This document shows positions 1-10,394 of a DNA stretch of 64,000 bases, piece after piece (the stretch's first letter is position 1; every line of letters begins with the position of its first letter). The notes beneath the pieces are model-generated. The model saw only the letters and a list, made by a program, of their open reading frames with translations, was not told the DNA's origin and did not search any database. Position numbers and translations under genes: made by a program. The stretch spans positions 181,326,348 through 181,390,347 of the forward strand of contig CM024753.1 in the NCBI GenBank assembly GCA_014218235.1, in the 5' to 3' direction. This stretch comes from Colocasia esculenta (taxonomy: Eukaryota; Streptophyta; Magnoliopsida; Alismatales; Araceae).

Positions 1-461
1 CCACATACGGTTTTTGCAAAAGAGTCCACGCCACCCAGTGCCGTCGATGAACACCATCTGCCCCCTGCCAAAAAAAATTGGCACAGATACGATTTACTTG
101 ATTGCAAATCGATTTAGGAATGGAAATCGAGCTGGCCATATAGATAGGAGGACTCAGAAGCACCGATCTAATAAGGACAGCACGGCCTGCTTGAGATAAA
201 ATTTTAACTCTCCAACCAGCAAGCTTACGAGTAACATTATCAACTAAGAATTTGTAGTCTTGAACCTTCAACATGCCAGCTTTCAAAGGAATACCCAGAT
301 ATTTCATACAGCCATGTTGATGCCTGTAGCCAGTGATATTTGAAATCTGACACACCAACATACTCAGCGCCTTAGCAGAAATTTGGAAAACAACTCTTCC
401 CAGCATTAACCTGCTGACCGAAACTTCTTTCATAAGCCTTTAGGAAATGCAAGAAATGTTT
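1..461 (-). pseudogene. LINE (L1-type) reverse transcriptase, downstream fragment
   Basis: Read on the minus strand, this stretch encodes the part of a plant non-LTR retrotransposon reverse transcriptase that lies after the catalytic FADD motif. Visible marks are YLGIPLKAGM (about 270-308) and GWRVKILSQAGRAVLI, the usual LINE connection region between RT and C-terminus. The frame is open from the junction at 461 towards position 1 and runs off the window, so the C-terminus is outside. Its upstream half lies at 13454-13637; the two parts were one gene before element A inserted. The flanks are TGTTT on the left and TATTT on the right, a 5-bp target duplication with one mismatch. It is a relic, not a working gene. 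Confidence is high for LINE identity and moderate for clade. Confidence 0.85.
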
Positions 462-2540
462 TGTTGGATCGAAATGGCAAACAAACAGTCCTAGAGGGGG
501 GGTGAATAGGACTTTTTATCTTAAAAATTTCTTCTGAAAACCACAGCACTAAATAGACAGGTTAGTATTTAGTGTGATGTGTGTGATTCAAGTGTGTACT
601 TGGCGGAAACAATCACACAAAGAAATGCACAAGGATTTTATCCTGGTTCGGCCCTTCCCACATGGAAGTCCTACATCCAGTCCTCAAGTCAACCACTTGA
701 GATTTCCACTAACTGCTAGCAAATTGGCCTTCTCTCACCCTTGAGAGGAATTACAAACCCACTTGCTTCCAAGCAAGTCTTCCCTAAATAGGGGTACAAA
801 GACTGCCTTTCACAAGGCCTTCCCTTCTCAGGAGGGGCAAATGCAGAAACTAACTTCTGCAGAAAATTTACAAAGAGTAGTGGAGATTAAAACACTTGTG
901 TGTTTGCCTCAAGTCTAAGCACAAACACACACTGACTTCAGAAGGATAAAAAGATTAGAAGATGAAAACTGAATCCTATCTGAAGCAATAAGGGTGGACT
1001 TGAAGAATAATGACAATTACAGTTGCCACCCAACAGAATTTCTCAAAAGAGAATTCTGACAGAAAGAAGCTCTCAGATTGGCTAGCAGGAAAGCTTGAGA
1101 AAGAGCTTGAAAGATTTGAATGATGCTTTTCTCAAGAGATGTAGGCTTGTATTCGATTCTTCATGCATGCACACCTTTTCCTTTCCTCTTGAGCTCCTTT
1201 TATAGACTTCAAAATCTAGCTGTTTGAGAAGATAGTCGTTGGAGCTTGGTGACCGTTTGCAATTTGGCCGTTTGAAGAGAATTTATGGGATCCTTTGGAT
1301 CTTGAAGAATTTGTCCAGTAGGTCTTCAAAATTACATTTTCCCAAGGTCTTCAGTTTGTCCATAGCTAGAAGATAAGCTCTTGCAGAACATAGTTGAGAG
1401 AGAGACATGCTAAACACATGCTCAATTAATGCCTGCTGTAAGGACAAGACAAAGGAGAAACGCATCTCCATACCCTTGTGGTAGGTGAGTCAGTGAGTAC
1501 AACACAAGATATGGAACCTAGTATCCCACAAGCTTTTCAGTAAATAAAGCAGACAGACAAAAAAGTAAAGCATGGGTCTGTCAGTGGTAGGTGAGATGGT
1601 CAGATGCCATGCGTTTGAGATTTACATAAATGCTTTGTGTCTTGTGAATGCTAAAGTAAAGCAAGAGCATCAAGACTAAAAAATTTCAAAAAGACATTTC
1701 AGAAACAGGTTTTGCACAGGATGAATGTTTTAAGAATGACAAGTCATATCTTGTCAGAGAATTATTAAATAATAATATTTTTGAGGCCTCAGTAAGAAAT
1801 TCATATAACAAGTTTTTTTATAACCAAATTAAACTCAGGATACATCAGAATCAGGATAGACTTGATAATATATATATCTTTGAAGATACAGAACTGACAG
1901 TGAAAAGGTAAAGTACAAGTACCTCTGTCAGTGTAGTCGAATGTATAGAAACAGATGATTCGACTGAGGAAATAAGAATGATTCGACTCTAAAGAAAAAT
2001 CAAGTGATTCGACTTTAGGGAAGAACAAGGTAATTCGATTATAGCAGTTGAATACAGTGTAGTGAGTTCTAAGATATTCGGCTGTGTGAGTCGGAGTTAT
2101 CAATCGAATGCAGAGTAAAGACATTCGGCTGTATGAGTCGAAGTTATCAATCGAATGCAGAGTAAAGACATTCGGCTGTATGAGTCGAAGTTATCAATCG
2201 AATGCAGAGTAAAGACATTCGGCTTTATGAGTCGATGTTATCAATCCAATGCAGAGTAAAGATGTTGACTTAGAAAATTTGGATGATATATGGCTGCGAT
2301 TCTAAAGGAGTCGGATTTAGCAGTTGAATATAGCAGTCGAATGTAGTAGGCTATAGGAGAGGTTTGTGGCCTTAGAAAGTTTTTTTTTTTTTTTTTTTAG
2401 TGTTCATGAGTTTTTCTTGTATGCAAATTTTTTGTGATATATTTGGTATAAAATATATCTTTAAAGATTTGTCATAGCAAAAATAATATTTATTGAAAAT
2501 TATAAAACTCTTTAAATTTCTTAGGGATAGTTGCTCAACA
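462..2540 (-). repeat. 3' LTR of element A (left copy)
   Basis: This is the long terminal repeat matching 11423-13453 over its full length. It starts TGTTGGATCG and ends GCTCAACA on the plus strand. It is about 48 bp longer than its partner, mainly because it holds one more 47-bp repeat unit and a longer T run (about 2380-2398). The block near its outer end, CTAGAGGGGGGGTGAATAGG, recurs in altered form in the LTRs of B and D and looks like a conserved terminal block of this lineage. A minus-strand TATA-like box (CTATAAAAGG) lies near 1199-1206. Confidence 0.93.
2073..2261 (-). repeat. 47-bp tandem array in LTR of A (four copies)
   Basis: Four adjacent units of about 47 bp start near 2073, 2121, 2168 and 2215. 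Each contains ATTCGGCT, GAGTCGAAG and CAATCGAATGCAG segments. Single TCGAAT/ATTCGAC words continue outwards to about 1930. The partner LTR has only three units (about 13037-13177). In element orientation the array lies about 280-470 bp inside the LTR start, upstream of the TATA-like box, so an enhancer-like role in U3 is possible (inference). Confidence 0.85.
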
Positions 2541-2620
2541 ATTCTCCCCCTTTTTGTTAATGACAAAATTCTTTAAATAGATTAGGCAAACTATTCTTTT
2601 ATACCTTTTATCCCCCTTTG
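2541..2620 (-). promoter_or_regulatory. Polypurine tracts of element A (two copies)
   Basis: Directly next to the 3' LTR the minus strand reads AACAAAAAGGGGGAGAAT (about 2541-2558), the expected primer for plus-strand DNA synthesis. A weaker copy, CAAAGGGGGATAAA, lies at about 2608-2620. Tandem tracts of this kind are described for Sireviruses. Confidence 0.8.
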
Positions 2621-2704
2621 TGACATTAACATAAAGGATAAAACTCAGAATAACACAAAAGTAGGAAGAAATTGCATCTATACAGTAGAAAGCAGTACAA
2701 TGTT

Positions 2705-3160
2705 TTAAAGTAAACATTTTTTTTTTTTAGGCAAACAAAGTTCAGACTTTAGCTGAACGGGGTAGATACAGAGAAGCATGGATTTTGCTAAGAAAGGTTG
2801 GAGGAGTTCCCAGAGCTTTTTCTCATTTTTGACAAAGGAGTTGTCAAACAGTGCACCATCAACATTGTAAGTTGGGTTGGTGGAGGGTAATTTCTTGATA
2901 GACTTGATGTGGCGCCTCCTGAACCAAGTAACTCTGTGATGAAATTTGTCTATGTCGATTTGCATTCTGAGGGGAACAAACTGTTTGGTGGCTGCCAGAT
3001 GGAGGAATTCATTGAGGGTGATATTCCAGTAGAGACCATTGGAGATAGCTGTATCCTTGGCTTGATAGTAGACAAGGTACCTTTGAGCCCATCTATAACC
3101 AATGTTCTTACGAAAATCCATGAGAATCTTAGAGTGGAAATCATTGAGGGAAAGTTTCAT
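2705..3160 (-). pseudogene. Possible second envelope-like C-terminal module of element A
   Basis: This is an open frame of 151 codons between the end of the envelope-like gene and the polypurine tract. It has no named domain I can recognise. By eye it shares spaced residues with the C-terminal end of the envelope-like protein in B (15964-16359) and C (29353-29571): a WAQRY segment, then LNEFLHLA, then a basic RRRHIKSI stretch at the position where B has DQRQLHIKR. The main gene's own end (3399 side) matches the same B region, so A may carry two tandem copies of this module. The frame ends in a lysine-rich tail encoded by an A run. It could instead be a chance frame; the match was judged without an alignment program. 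Confidence 0.4.
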
Positions 3161-3398
3161 CTTTAGACATTGGGAGTGATAGGATGGATAAGCTGCTTGC
3201 CATTGCTCGGAGGGAATCTTTCAGATTCAGCAAAGCTTAACTGAATGTCAAGAAGATAATGAGAGTTCTTGGATAACTGGAGAAAGATGAACCTTTGGAA
3301 GCTTAGCTTGGATTTGTACTTGATCTTGAATCTGGTGGAAATCTGGATGAATCTGTTGAAGATTGCTTCAGCAAAGGCTCCTCTGTAGGAAACGGCTC

Positions 3399-5308
3399 CT
3401 ACGAGGGAGGGTGAAGACCTGATGGCATAGCCACTGACATAGAAGGAACAATTTCTCTTTGCCCTCTTAGCAGATTCTCATACTGCCCTTTGGATACATC
3501 ATGCAATCCCAGTTTGAACCTTTCATAGTTGAAAGTTCTCATTGCAAGGTACTTGGCCTGAGATGCCCTGAGATGATCTACAAATAAAGCATGAAACCTT
3601 AGGGAAAGATGATGTTCGACTGTCAAGAAGTGGGTCCTGGATTGGTTTTCTTGAAACCTGGCTACCTCGTCAGGATAAAGATCAACAAATTCTTGGGGTG
3701 TGAGGCAGTGGCTCTTCTGAGAGATGAGTTGAAGATCTGAAATGGAAAGTTGGGAGGTTTTTATCAAAACAGGAAGCCAATGTTCAAAAGTGAAACCTGG
3801 CAATCTATGGACTTCAAGAAATGCTCTTATTGCAAGATATTCTCTGAACAGATTCATGTTGAGTTCAGAGTGGTGGACAAAGGCATACCAGAATGGAGGA
3901 AGCAGTAAGGAGGGTTTGTCTCCCAATTTGGGTCCACTGGAAGCTGACAGTTGGATACTAGGAAGTATCTCAACTAAATGAAGTAGAGTTTTCTTGGAGT
4001 CAGACTTGGAGGCAGTGGGAAGAGAGGAATAGTAGTGTGGCGGTTGAGTGGAAAGGTTCATGGTGAACTCTTTAGGCGGTTTGGCTTGGAATTTCATGGG
4101 GTCGATGGAAAATTTTGCATCTAATGAAATGCCTGCAGGAGGAGGAGAAGAGGAGGAGTGTGAAGGCTGTAGAGGGGTTGATGCCGAGGGTGCATTGATT
4201 TGGGTTGCTGCTGGAGTGACCTTAGAAGGAGGAATAACTGGAGGAGAACTAGCCCTGGAAGAAGGAGAAGGGAGGACAGGTGCACCATTCTTGACTAGTC
4301 TTCTCTTCACCTTTCTCTTAAAGATCTGGATATTTTGAGAGGGCTCAAGAGTTCTCTTGGCTAAAGATTCCTTCTGGGTTGACTGATCCTCATGGCTGGA
4401 ACCTTCTACAACTGCTGCCACTTCTTCTGGCTGCTTTTCAATTTCGGGCTCTTGCTGCTGCTTAACAGGTGGTTCAAAAACTACTACTGCTAACTGAGCC
4501 TGCTGCTGCTCATCTTCCTGCTGCTGGGACTCAACTGATATAGGTTGCTGCTCAGCTTGGATTTCTGGACCTTCTTCTACAACAACTGATTGCTTAATAA
4601 CAGGGTCCTTAGGAGTTGGCATTTGAGGTTCTACTTGGTTTTCTTGATTCTGAGCAGGGGCATCTTCTTCTTGCTGCTGTGAGGAAGCAGGCCCTGATGG
4701 TCTAGAAGTGCCCTGTTGGCACACTAACTGAAGCAAAAGATCTTTTATCTGCTTGACCTCATCAGACAAGCTATCAAACTTAACATCCAATATCTCAACT
4801 TGCATATGGAGAACAGACAGGTTCTCATGCTGGCTTCTCACTAAATCCAAAATAGTATTAATACTATTACTGCTCTCCCCCTGAGACCTTGGTCGGGTCT
4901 CAAACTGAGATGGAGAGAAGTGAGTCTCTCTCTCTCTTCAAATTGATGTTCCATGGGGGTGGAAGCAGGCACATCTTTAGAAGCTACTCCTTTTCCTATG
5001 AGATCTCTCAGAACTTCATTGATGGTATCTTCAGGAGTATCCTGAACAGGATGTGAGGAGAAATCTTGGAACTGATCTTCTTGATGGGGAATCTGAGCTT
5101 GAGCTTCAGATCTAGCTAGAACCTCGGGAGCTTCTATTCTTTCAGAAACAACTTGAGTGGATAGGGAGATAAGAGGTTCATCAGGAAAGACTTCATGTTC
5201 ACATTCTGGCACAGTGTCTTTGAACCACAAATTTTGCTTCTTGCCCACCAAGGAGTAATGGCTCCTTCTTAGAGTGAAAATGCCTATTTTCTCTTTTGTT
5301 CCAACCAA
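3399..5308 (-). CDS. Envelope-like protein of element A, middle and C-terminal part
   Basis: Two frames, 4841-5308 (155 codons) and 3399-4850 (483 codons), overlap by 10 bases, so one frameshift separates them. The middle part is low-complexity: Gln-rich runs (QQQ, about residues 90-150 of the 483-codon frame) followed by a Pro/Ser-rich stretch (about 190-260). The last 200 residues look globular, with an aromatic segment LLLPPFWYAFVHHSEL and the ending YENLLRGQREIV, similar in position to the end of the B and C proteins. Sireviruses often carry an extra gene after pol whose product is called envelope-like; its function is unproven. I see no clear transmembrane span or signal peptide here. 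The frame is damaged and probably not expressed as a whole. Confidence 0.7.
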
Positions 5309-5380
5309 AAGCTCTCCAGAAAGATCAACTGAAAAACTCTTGAAAATAAGAGTCAGTAGAGAACCATATAGAAGGGATTC

Positions 5381-5962
5381 CTACAAATCTTTTGAAGCTA
5401 TCATTTTCTCTAGGATTACTGCGGGCAGATTTACTTGGTGTCTCTGAATAGCCCAAAATAAGAGATTTCCATCTCTTGCAGTAATGGAGGAGTGAGTTCC
5501 TGCTCTCGGGGTCACAATATTTGTGATCACTGAGTGGATTAGCCTCTTCTCAGCAGATAACTCATTAACTTGAAGACCTCTCTTGCTGATGGTCCCCAAA
5601 TTTCCAATAATCCCTAATTTTTGTTTCTCAAGTGGAACGAACTCACTGAGCTTGTGTCCAGAGTTTGGACAATCTAACATTTTCACTAATAGCTCCTCAG
5701 AAATGGTAATCTTGGTTCCTTTCACATAGCCTATCACAACATTCTCGGATGAAACTTGTAGGGAAGCATAAAAGGCTCTAATTGCAGACTCGACAGACGG
5801 CTCAGAAATCTGGCACAGCTTGGTCCATCCCATGGCACTGAGGGTCTCTTCTACCCAAGATAGACTTCCAGTAAGGTGAGAAAACTCTACAGCCTTTCCC
5901 GGATAGATTGGGATTTTGGCCAGATGTTGAAGCTGATCGGGAGGAGCCCTAGATGATGCCAT
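5381..5962 (-). CDS. Envelope-like protein of element A, N-terminal domain
   Basis: This is a 193-codon frame with an ATG at 5962 and no in-frame link to pol, which ends at 6508. That leaves about 545 bases between them. The domain contains VIGYVKGTKITISEELLVKML and later LFWAIQRHQVNLPAVILEKM. The B protein has the parallel pieces TVKGTQIKITYGLLESLF and MFWAIQNQSINMAEVMIEMM. This matches the plant-transposon-protein type domain found at the start of Sirevirus envelope-like genes (family recognition from memory). The separate start codon differs from soybean SIRE1, where the gene is reported to be reached by stop-codon readthrough. A short gap with a shift (5309-5380) separates it from the rest of the gene. 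Confidence 0.75.
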   Translation of the reverse strand: MASSRAPPDQLQHLAKIPIYPGKAVEFSHLTGSLSWVEETLSAMGWTKLCQISEPSVESAIRAFYASLQVSSENVVIGYVKGTKITISEELLVKMLDCPNSGHKLSEFVPLEKQKLGIIGNLGTISKRGLQVNELSAEKRLIHSVITNIVTPRAGTHSSITARDGNLLFWAIQRHQVNLPAVILEKMIASKDL

Positions 5963-6507
5963 CTAGACGAAAGAAAGAGAAATCGCTCAGGAAACCGGCA
6001 GAGGAGAGAAAGAATCACAGAGGCGAGGTGAAAGATCCTACCTTTCTTAAAAAAAAGATTCTTGGAGGTTTCTGAGTGTCCTTCGCCGTGGAACAGTGAA
6101 GGCGTGAAGAGCAGATGAGGATAAGAGAGTCGAAGACAGATTTCAAATGGGTGTGTTGAAAGATAGGTGTTTGCTTATATAGAAAGGGGAAAAGTAACTG
6201 GCGCTTGATTTCAGGATTAACGGATGCGATTGAATGATTTGACCGTTAAGTCATGAAGAGACGCGTCTTAATGAGGTGTCAATTACCTAATTTTAAATAG
6301 TAAGCATTGTTCCACAATTTCTTAATGAATCGAATTAGGTATTCGACTGCATCAGTCGAATGCAACATTATAACATGAATCGAATGCATCCGTTCTTCAT
6401 GAGTCGAATGCATGAGTCGAATGTAGGACTTAGAGATTTTTCAGGATGAGTTTTCGCAGTGAGTTCAAACAAGTCTTAGCACTTAATTCAAACATAACCT
6501 TCATAAG
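5963..6507. other. Spacer between pol and envelope-like gene of A
   Basis: No coding frame is supported here. On the minus strand it is the leader of the envelope-like gene. It contains several ATTCGA/TCGAAT words at about 6330-6425, the same word that makes up the array in A's LTR, so the motif is not confined to the LTR. Confidence 0.6.
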
Positions 6508-8562
6508 TTAATCAGGATTACACATATCTATTTCTCTTCTAATTGATGTAAATCTATCCTCAGGAAAAGGTTTTGTAAAAATATATGCAAGTTGATTTTC
6601 TGTAGAAACAAATTCAAGTGAAATATTGCCATTACTTACATGGTCCCTGATGAAGTGATGTCTAACCTCAATATGATTTGTTCTTGAGTGCTGGATAGGA
6701 TTTTTGGTTAAATTTATTGCACTTGTGTTGTCACAAAGCATTGGAATTTCCTGGAGCTGGTGACCATAGTCTTCTAATTGATGCTTGATCCATAAGAGTT
6801 GAGTACAGCAACTGCCAACTGCAATGTATTCAGCTTCTGTGGTGGATAAAGCTACTGAGTTCTGCTTTCTGGAAGACCAAGATATTAAGCACCCTGCAAG
6901 AATTTGACAAGTACCACTGGTGCTTTTTCTATCTAATTTGCATCCAGCATAGTCAGCATCACTATAACCAAGTAACTTGAAATCTGAACATCTGGGATAC
7001 CATAAGCCTAAATTACTAGTATTTATAAGATATCTAAAAATTCTTTTAACTGCATGAATATGAGATTTTTTTGGATCAGCTTGGAATCTTGCACAGAGAC
7101 AAACACTGAACATTATATCTGGTCTACTTGCAGTGAGGTAGAGCAGTGATCCTATCATTCCTCTATAGATCTTTTGATCTACCTTTTTGCCAAGAGGATC
7201 ACTGTCTAACTTAATGTCTGAGCTCATGGGTGTTCCTAAGGGCTTACATTTGTCAAAACCATATTTAGAGAGTAAATCTGAAATGTATTTAGTTTGACAG
7301 ATGTGAGTTCCTTCCTTGGTCTGCTTGATTTGCAATCCAAGAAAATAATTGAGCTCACCCATCATGCTCATTTCAAACTCACTTTGCATCAAATTTTCAA
7401 AGAATTTACAGAGTGATTCATTTGTAGATCGAAAGATAATGTCATCAACATAGATTTGCACAATTAAGATTCCATCTGAAAACTTCTTTATAAATAAGGT
7501 GCTATCTACTTTACCTCTTATAAAATCATGTGATATAATATAAGCACTTAATCTTTCATACCAAGCTCTTGGAGCTTTTTTTAGAACATACAGTGCTTTC
7601 TTTAAACGGAAAATATGATCAGGATACTTACTATCTTCAAAACCAGGTGGTTGCTCAACATATACTTCTTCTTTAATAAAACCATTTAAAAAAGCACTTT
7701 TAACATCCATCTGAAATAAACTAATGTTAAGAGAGCAAGTATATGCTAATAAAATTCTAATTGCCTCTAATCTTGCTACTGGAGCATAGGTTTCATCAAA
7801 ATCTATGCCTTCCTCTTGGGAATATCCTTGAGCTACAAGTCTGGCTTTGTTCCTAGTTATTACCCCTGATTCATCCATCTTATTTCTGAAAACCCATCTG
7901 GTTCCAATAACTGAATGATCAGTAGATCTAGGCACAAGGGTCCAAACTTCACTGCGTTTGAACTGATTAAGTTCTTCTTGCATAGCAAGGATCCAAGATT
8001 CATCACCCAGTGCATCATTGATTGTCTTAGGCTCAATTTGTGAAACTAAGGCAGAGAAATCATAGGGAATTTGCATACCTCTTGTTCTTACCCTATCTTG
8101 GAGATCACCTATTATATTTTCTCTAGGATGGTCCTGGTGGTACCTCAATTCTCTAAGTAGCCCTTCTTGTGGTTCTTCTTGTTGTTGACGATCTTCTAAT
8201 GGAGGATCTTCCACTCCTTCATTTTTTTCTTCTTCAAGAGAAGTCTTTTCAAAATTCCTGCAGAGATCATCAACACATTCTTCTTCTTCTATCCTTTTGA
8301 TAGAAGGGTTAGTTTCATCAAATAATATATGAACAGATTGTTCTATGGTTAGGGTTTTTCTATTAAACACTTTATAGCCCCTAGGTTTTGAAATATATCC
8401 TAACAGAAAACCTTCATCACTTTTAGCATCTAATTTCCCTAAATTATCCTTACCATTATTTAAGATGAAGCACTTACATCTAAAAGGTCTGAGATGGCTG
8501 ATATTGGGCTTTTTATCCTTGTACAGCTCATATGGTGTTTTCTTCAGAATGGGTCTGATCAT
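6508..8562 (-). CDS. Pol of element A: integrase end, reverse transcriptase, RNase H
   Basis: This 684-codon frame encodes the C-terminal half of a Ty1/copia polyprotein. Order: integrase C-terminal piece with YKVFNRKTLTIEQSVH (about 65-80), acidic linker, RT starting near DESWILAMQEELNQFKR, RT core IYVDDIIF (the YVDD catalytic box), then RNase H with ALSTTEAEYIAVGS and the C-terminal LCDNTSAINLTKNPIQHSR. The usual ALYGLKQAPRAWYERL is altered here to ALYVLKKAPRAWYERL. It would copy the element RNA into DNA in cytoplasmic particles. The frame ends in a normal position. Upstream integrase sequence is separated by a break near 8563-8580, so the first Met is not a true start. The piece itself is remarkably intact. 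Confidence 0.92.
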   Translation of the reverse strand: MIRPILKKTPYELYKDKKPNISHLRPFRCKCFILNNGKDNLGKLDAKSDEGFLLGYISKPRGYKVFNRKTLTIEQSVHILFDETNPSIKRIEEEECVDDLCRNFEKTSLEEEKNEGVEDPPLEDRQQQEEPQEGLLRELRYHQDHPRENIIGDLQDRVRTRGMQIPYDFSALVSQIEPKTINDALGDESWILAMQEELNQFKRSEVWTLVPRSTDHSVIGTRWVFRNKMDESGVITRNKARLVAQGYSQEEGIDFDETYAPVARLEAIRILLAYTCSLNISLFQMDVKSAFLNGFIKEEVYVEQPPGFEDSKYPDHIFRLKKALYVLKKAPRAWYERLSAYIISHDFIRGKVDSTLFIKKFSDGILIVQIYVDDIIFRSTNESLCKFFENLMQSEFEMSMMGELNYFLGLQIKQTKEGTHICQTKYISDLLSKYGFDKCKPLGTPMSSDIKLDSDPLGKKVDQKIYRGMIGSLLYLTASRPDIMFSVCLCARFQADPKKSHIHAVKRIFRYLINTSNLGLWYPRCSDFKLLGYSDADYAGCKLDRKSTSGTCQILAGCLISWSSRKQNSVALSTTEAEYIAVGSCCTQLLWIKHQLEDYGHQLQEIPMLCDNTSAINLTKNPIQHSRTNHIEVRHHFIRDHVSNGNISLEFVSTENQLAYIFTKPFPEDRFTSIRREIDMCNPD

Positions 8563-9584
8563 ACATCAGTTAATTATGTAGCATGCTGTATTTACTACTT
8601 CTGCCCAGAAGTACTTTGGAAAATTATACTCATTTAGCATTGTTCTGGCCATATCCAGCAGTGTTTTGTTCTTTCTTTCTGCTACTCCATTCTGTTGAGG
8701 ATTTCTTAGAGCTGAGAAGTTGTGTTCAATTCCATTTTCTTCACAGAACTCCAGAAAATCTTCATTCTTGAACTCACCACCATGATCACATCTAATACTG
8801 GTAATCTAGAATTTCTGATTTTTTTGAACTATTATGCTAAACTTCATAAATGCTTGAAAAGCTCAGATTTGGCTTCTAAAAAGGATACCCAAATGTATCT
8901 TGAGTAGTCATCAACTAACACATAGCCATAGATTTTTCCACCAAGACTGACTGTCCTCATTGGTCCAAACAAATCCATGTGAATTAGCTCCAAAGGCTTG
9001 GAAGTTGTAACAATTGTTTTGGACTGAAAAGAGGTCTTGATTGGCTTTCCTTTTGCACAGGCTGAGCATATTCCATACTTCTTAAGCTTCATTTTGGGAA
9101 GACCTTCAACTAAATCATGCCTTATTAATTTCTTGATCACTGAAGTGCTAGTATGACCAAGTCTTCTATGCCACAAATCAGACTCATTACTTTTGGTAGT
9201 AGCCAGGCATAAATTTACTTCTTTTAATTCTGCTAGTTGCAATGTATACAAATTTTTCATTCTTTGTGATTCAAAAACTATCTTGTTATCCTTCTGAATT
9301 ATACACTTATCATTATGAAAACTTACCAAATGCCCTTTATCACATAATTGACTAATACTAATCAGATTTTGCTCCAAACCTTCTACATACATGACATCTT
9401 CAATTAGGTTCTTTTCTTTAGTACCAATTGTTCCACATCCTAGCACTTTTCCTTTTCCATTTTCTCCATAAGTTACTTGACCAGTTTCTTCTCTAAAACT
9501 TGTGAAAAGCTTCCTATCTCCTGTCATGTGTCTTGAGCATCCACTATCCAAATACCATTTGGATGCCCTCAGCCGACCCTGCAA
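8563..9584 (-). CDS. Pol of element A: protease and integrase
   Basis: The open part 8844-9584 starts just after Gag and holds the copia protease site WYLDSGCSRHM (about residues 10-20), the pre-integrase zinc region LWHRRLGH...CSACAKGK, and the integrase core start ELIHMDLFGPM and VDDYSRYIW. The frame then breaks near 8843. The rest of the core (second Asp in RCDHGGEF and the Glu region with NPQQNGVAERKN) is readable in a shifted frame from about 8810 to 8580. The three acidic residues of the D,D,E triad are therefore visible, but not in one frame. Gag and this frame are in the same register, separated by one TAG at the Gag end. Confidence 0.88.
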
Positions 9585-9590
9585 ACAAAG

Positions 9591-10319
9591 CTAAACTGTA
9601 ACTTTTGGTACCCAAATTTTCTTGGGTCCTTGATGGTTAGTTTTAGGAATCCATCTAAAATATCTAGTGGTGCATGTGCTGACAGTGTGTCCTAATTGGT
9701 TACAATGAGTACAACACAAATCAAAGGAATTTTTCTTATGTGTATTGTTGCTGAATTTCTGTCTTTGTTTGTAGACTTGCTGATTTACCCTTTTTGAATT
9801 TTTGATTTCTTTTTCTGCTACAAACTTAGGAGTTGGATATACTTGTGGTCGAATAATTTCTTCTTCGTTTGGTGGAGGTGTATATCCTAATCCATACTTC
9901 TTCTTTCTTGACCTAGCTCCTTTGATTCTAACAAATAGTGAGGTTTTGCAGTTGGAAATTTTTTCAATAGTGGCTTTTAAATAATTGTTTTCTTCTTGAA
10001 ATTTTTCTTCATTTTTAAGTTCCTTAAGATTTGATTCAATTTCCAAGACTTTGCTATTTTTATTTTTTAAGTCTTCGCACAGTAGTTCATTAGTTCTTTT
10101 TATTTCACTTAAACTTTTGTTTAATCTTTCTGTTTCATTTTTAAGAAAGGTGTTAGCTTTTTCTTGGTTCAGAAGATTTAGTTTGACTATTTTTATTTGT
10201 TTTACTACTGTCTTATATTTTTCATAAAGTTCATTCAAGGCATCTTCAAGGCTATCAGAATCGGATTTAGAACATGAAGTAAAGGAGGTTTTTGAGTTTA
10301 CCTGCTCTAGTCCTACCAT
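9591..10319 (-). CDS. Gag of element A, C-terminal coiled coil and second zinc knuckle
   Basis: This is a 242-codon frame. Residues from about 20 to 125 are rich in Lys, Glu, Leu and Asn with heptad-like spacing and probably form a coiled coil. Near residues 200-215 is a zinc knuckle CTHCNQLGHTVSTC (CX2CX4HX4C). The frame ends KIWVPKVTV followed by TAG. After that stop the same register runs on into the protease. A stop-separated Gag and Pol in one register would permit readthrough, but the stop could also be plain decay. The first zinc knuckle lies in the neighbouring frame 10395-10976; two spaced knuckles are typical of Sireviruses. Confidence 0.85.
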   Translation of the reverse strand: MVGLEQVNSKTSFTSCSKSDSDSLEDALNELYEKYKTVVKQIKIVKLNLLNQEKANTFLKNETERLNKSLSEIKRTNELLCEDLKNKNSKVLEIESNLKELKNEEKFQEENNYLKATIEKISNCKTSLFVRIKGARSRKKKYGLGYTPPPNEEEIIRPQVYPTPKFVAEKEIKNSKRVNQQVYKQRQKFSNNTHKKNSFDLCCTHCNQLGHTVSTCTTRYFRWIPKTNHQGPKKIWVPKVTV

Positions 10320-10394
10320 GAGGGCTAGATTTGTCTTATCTTCTTCTTCAGATTCTGAGTTGGAGGATTCTGAACTGGTTCCTTCTTCATTGTC

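Noticed and set aside
2380..2398. T run as a LINE or SINE poly-A tail
   Set aside because: The run lies inside the LTR of A and recurs at the same place in the partner LTR, so it is part of the LTR.
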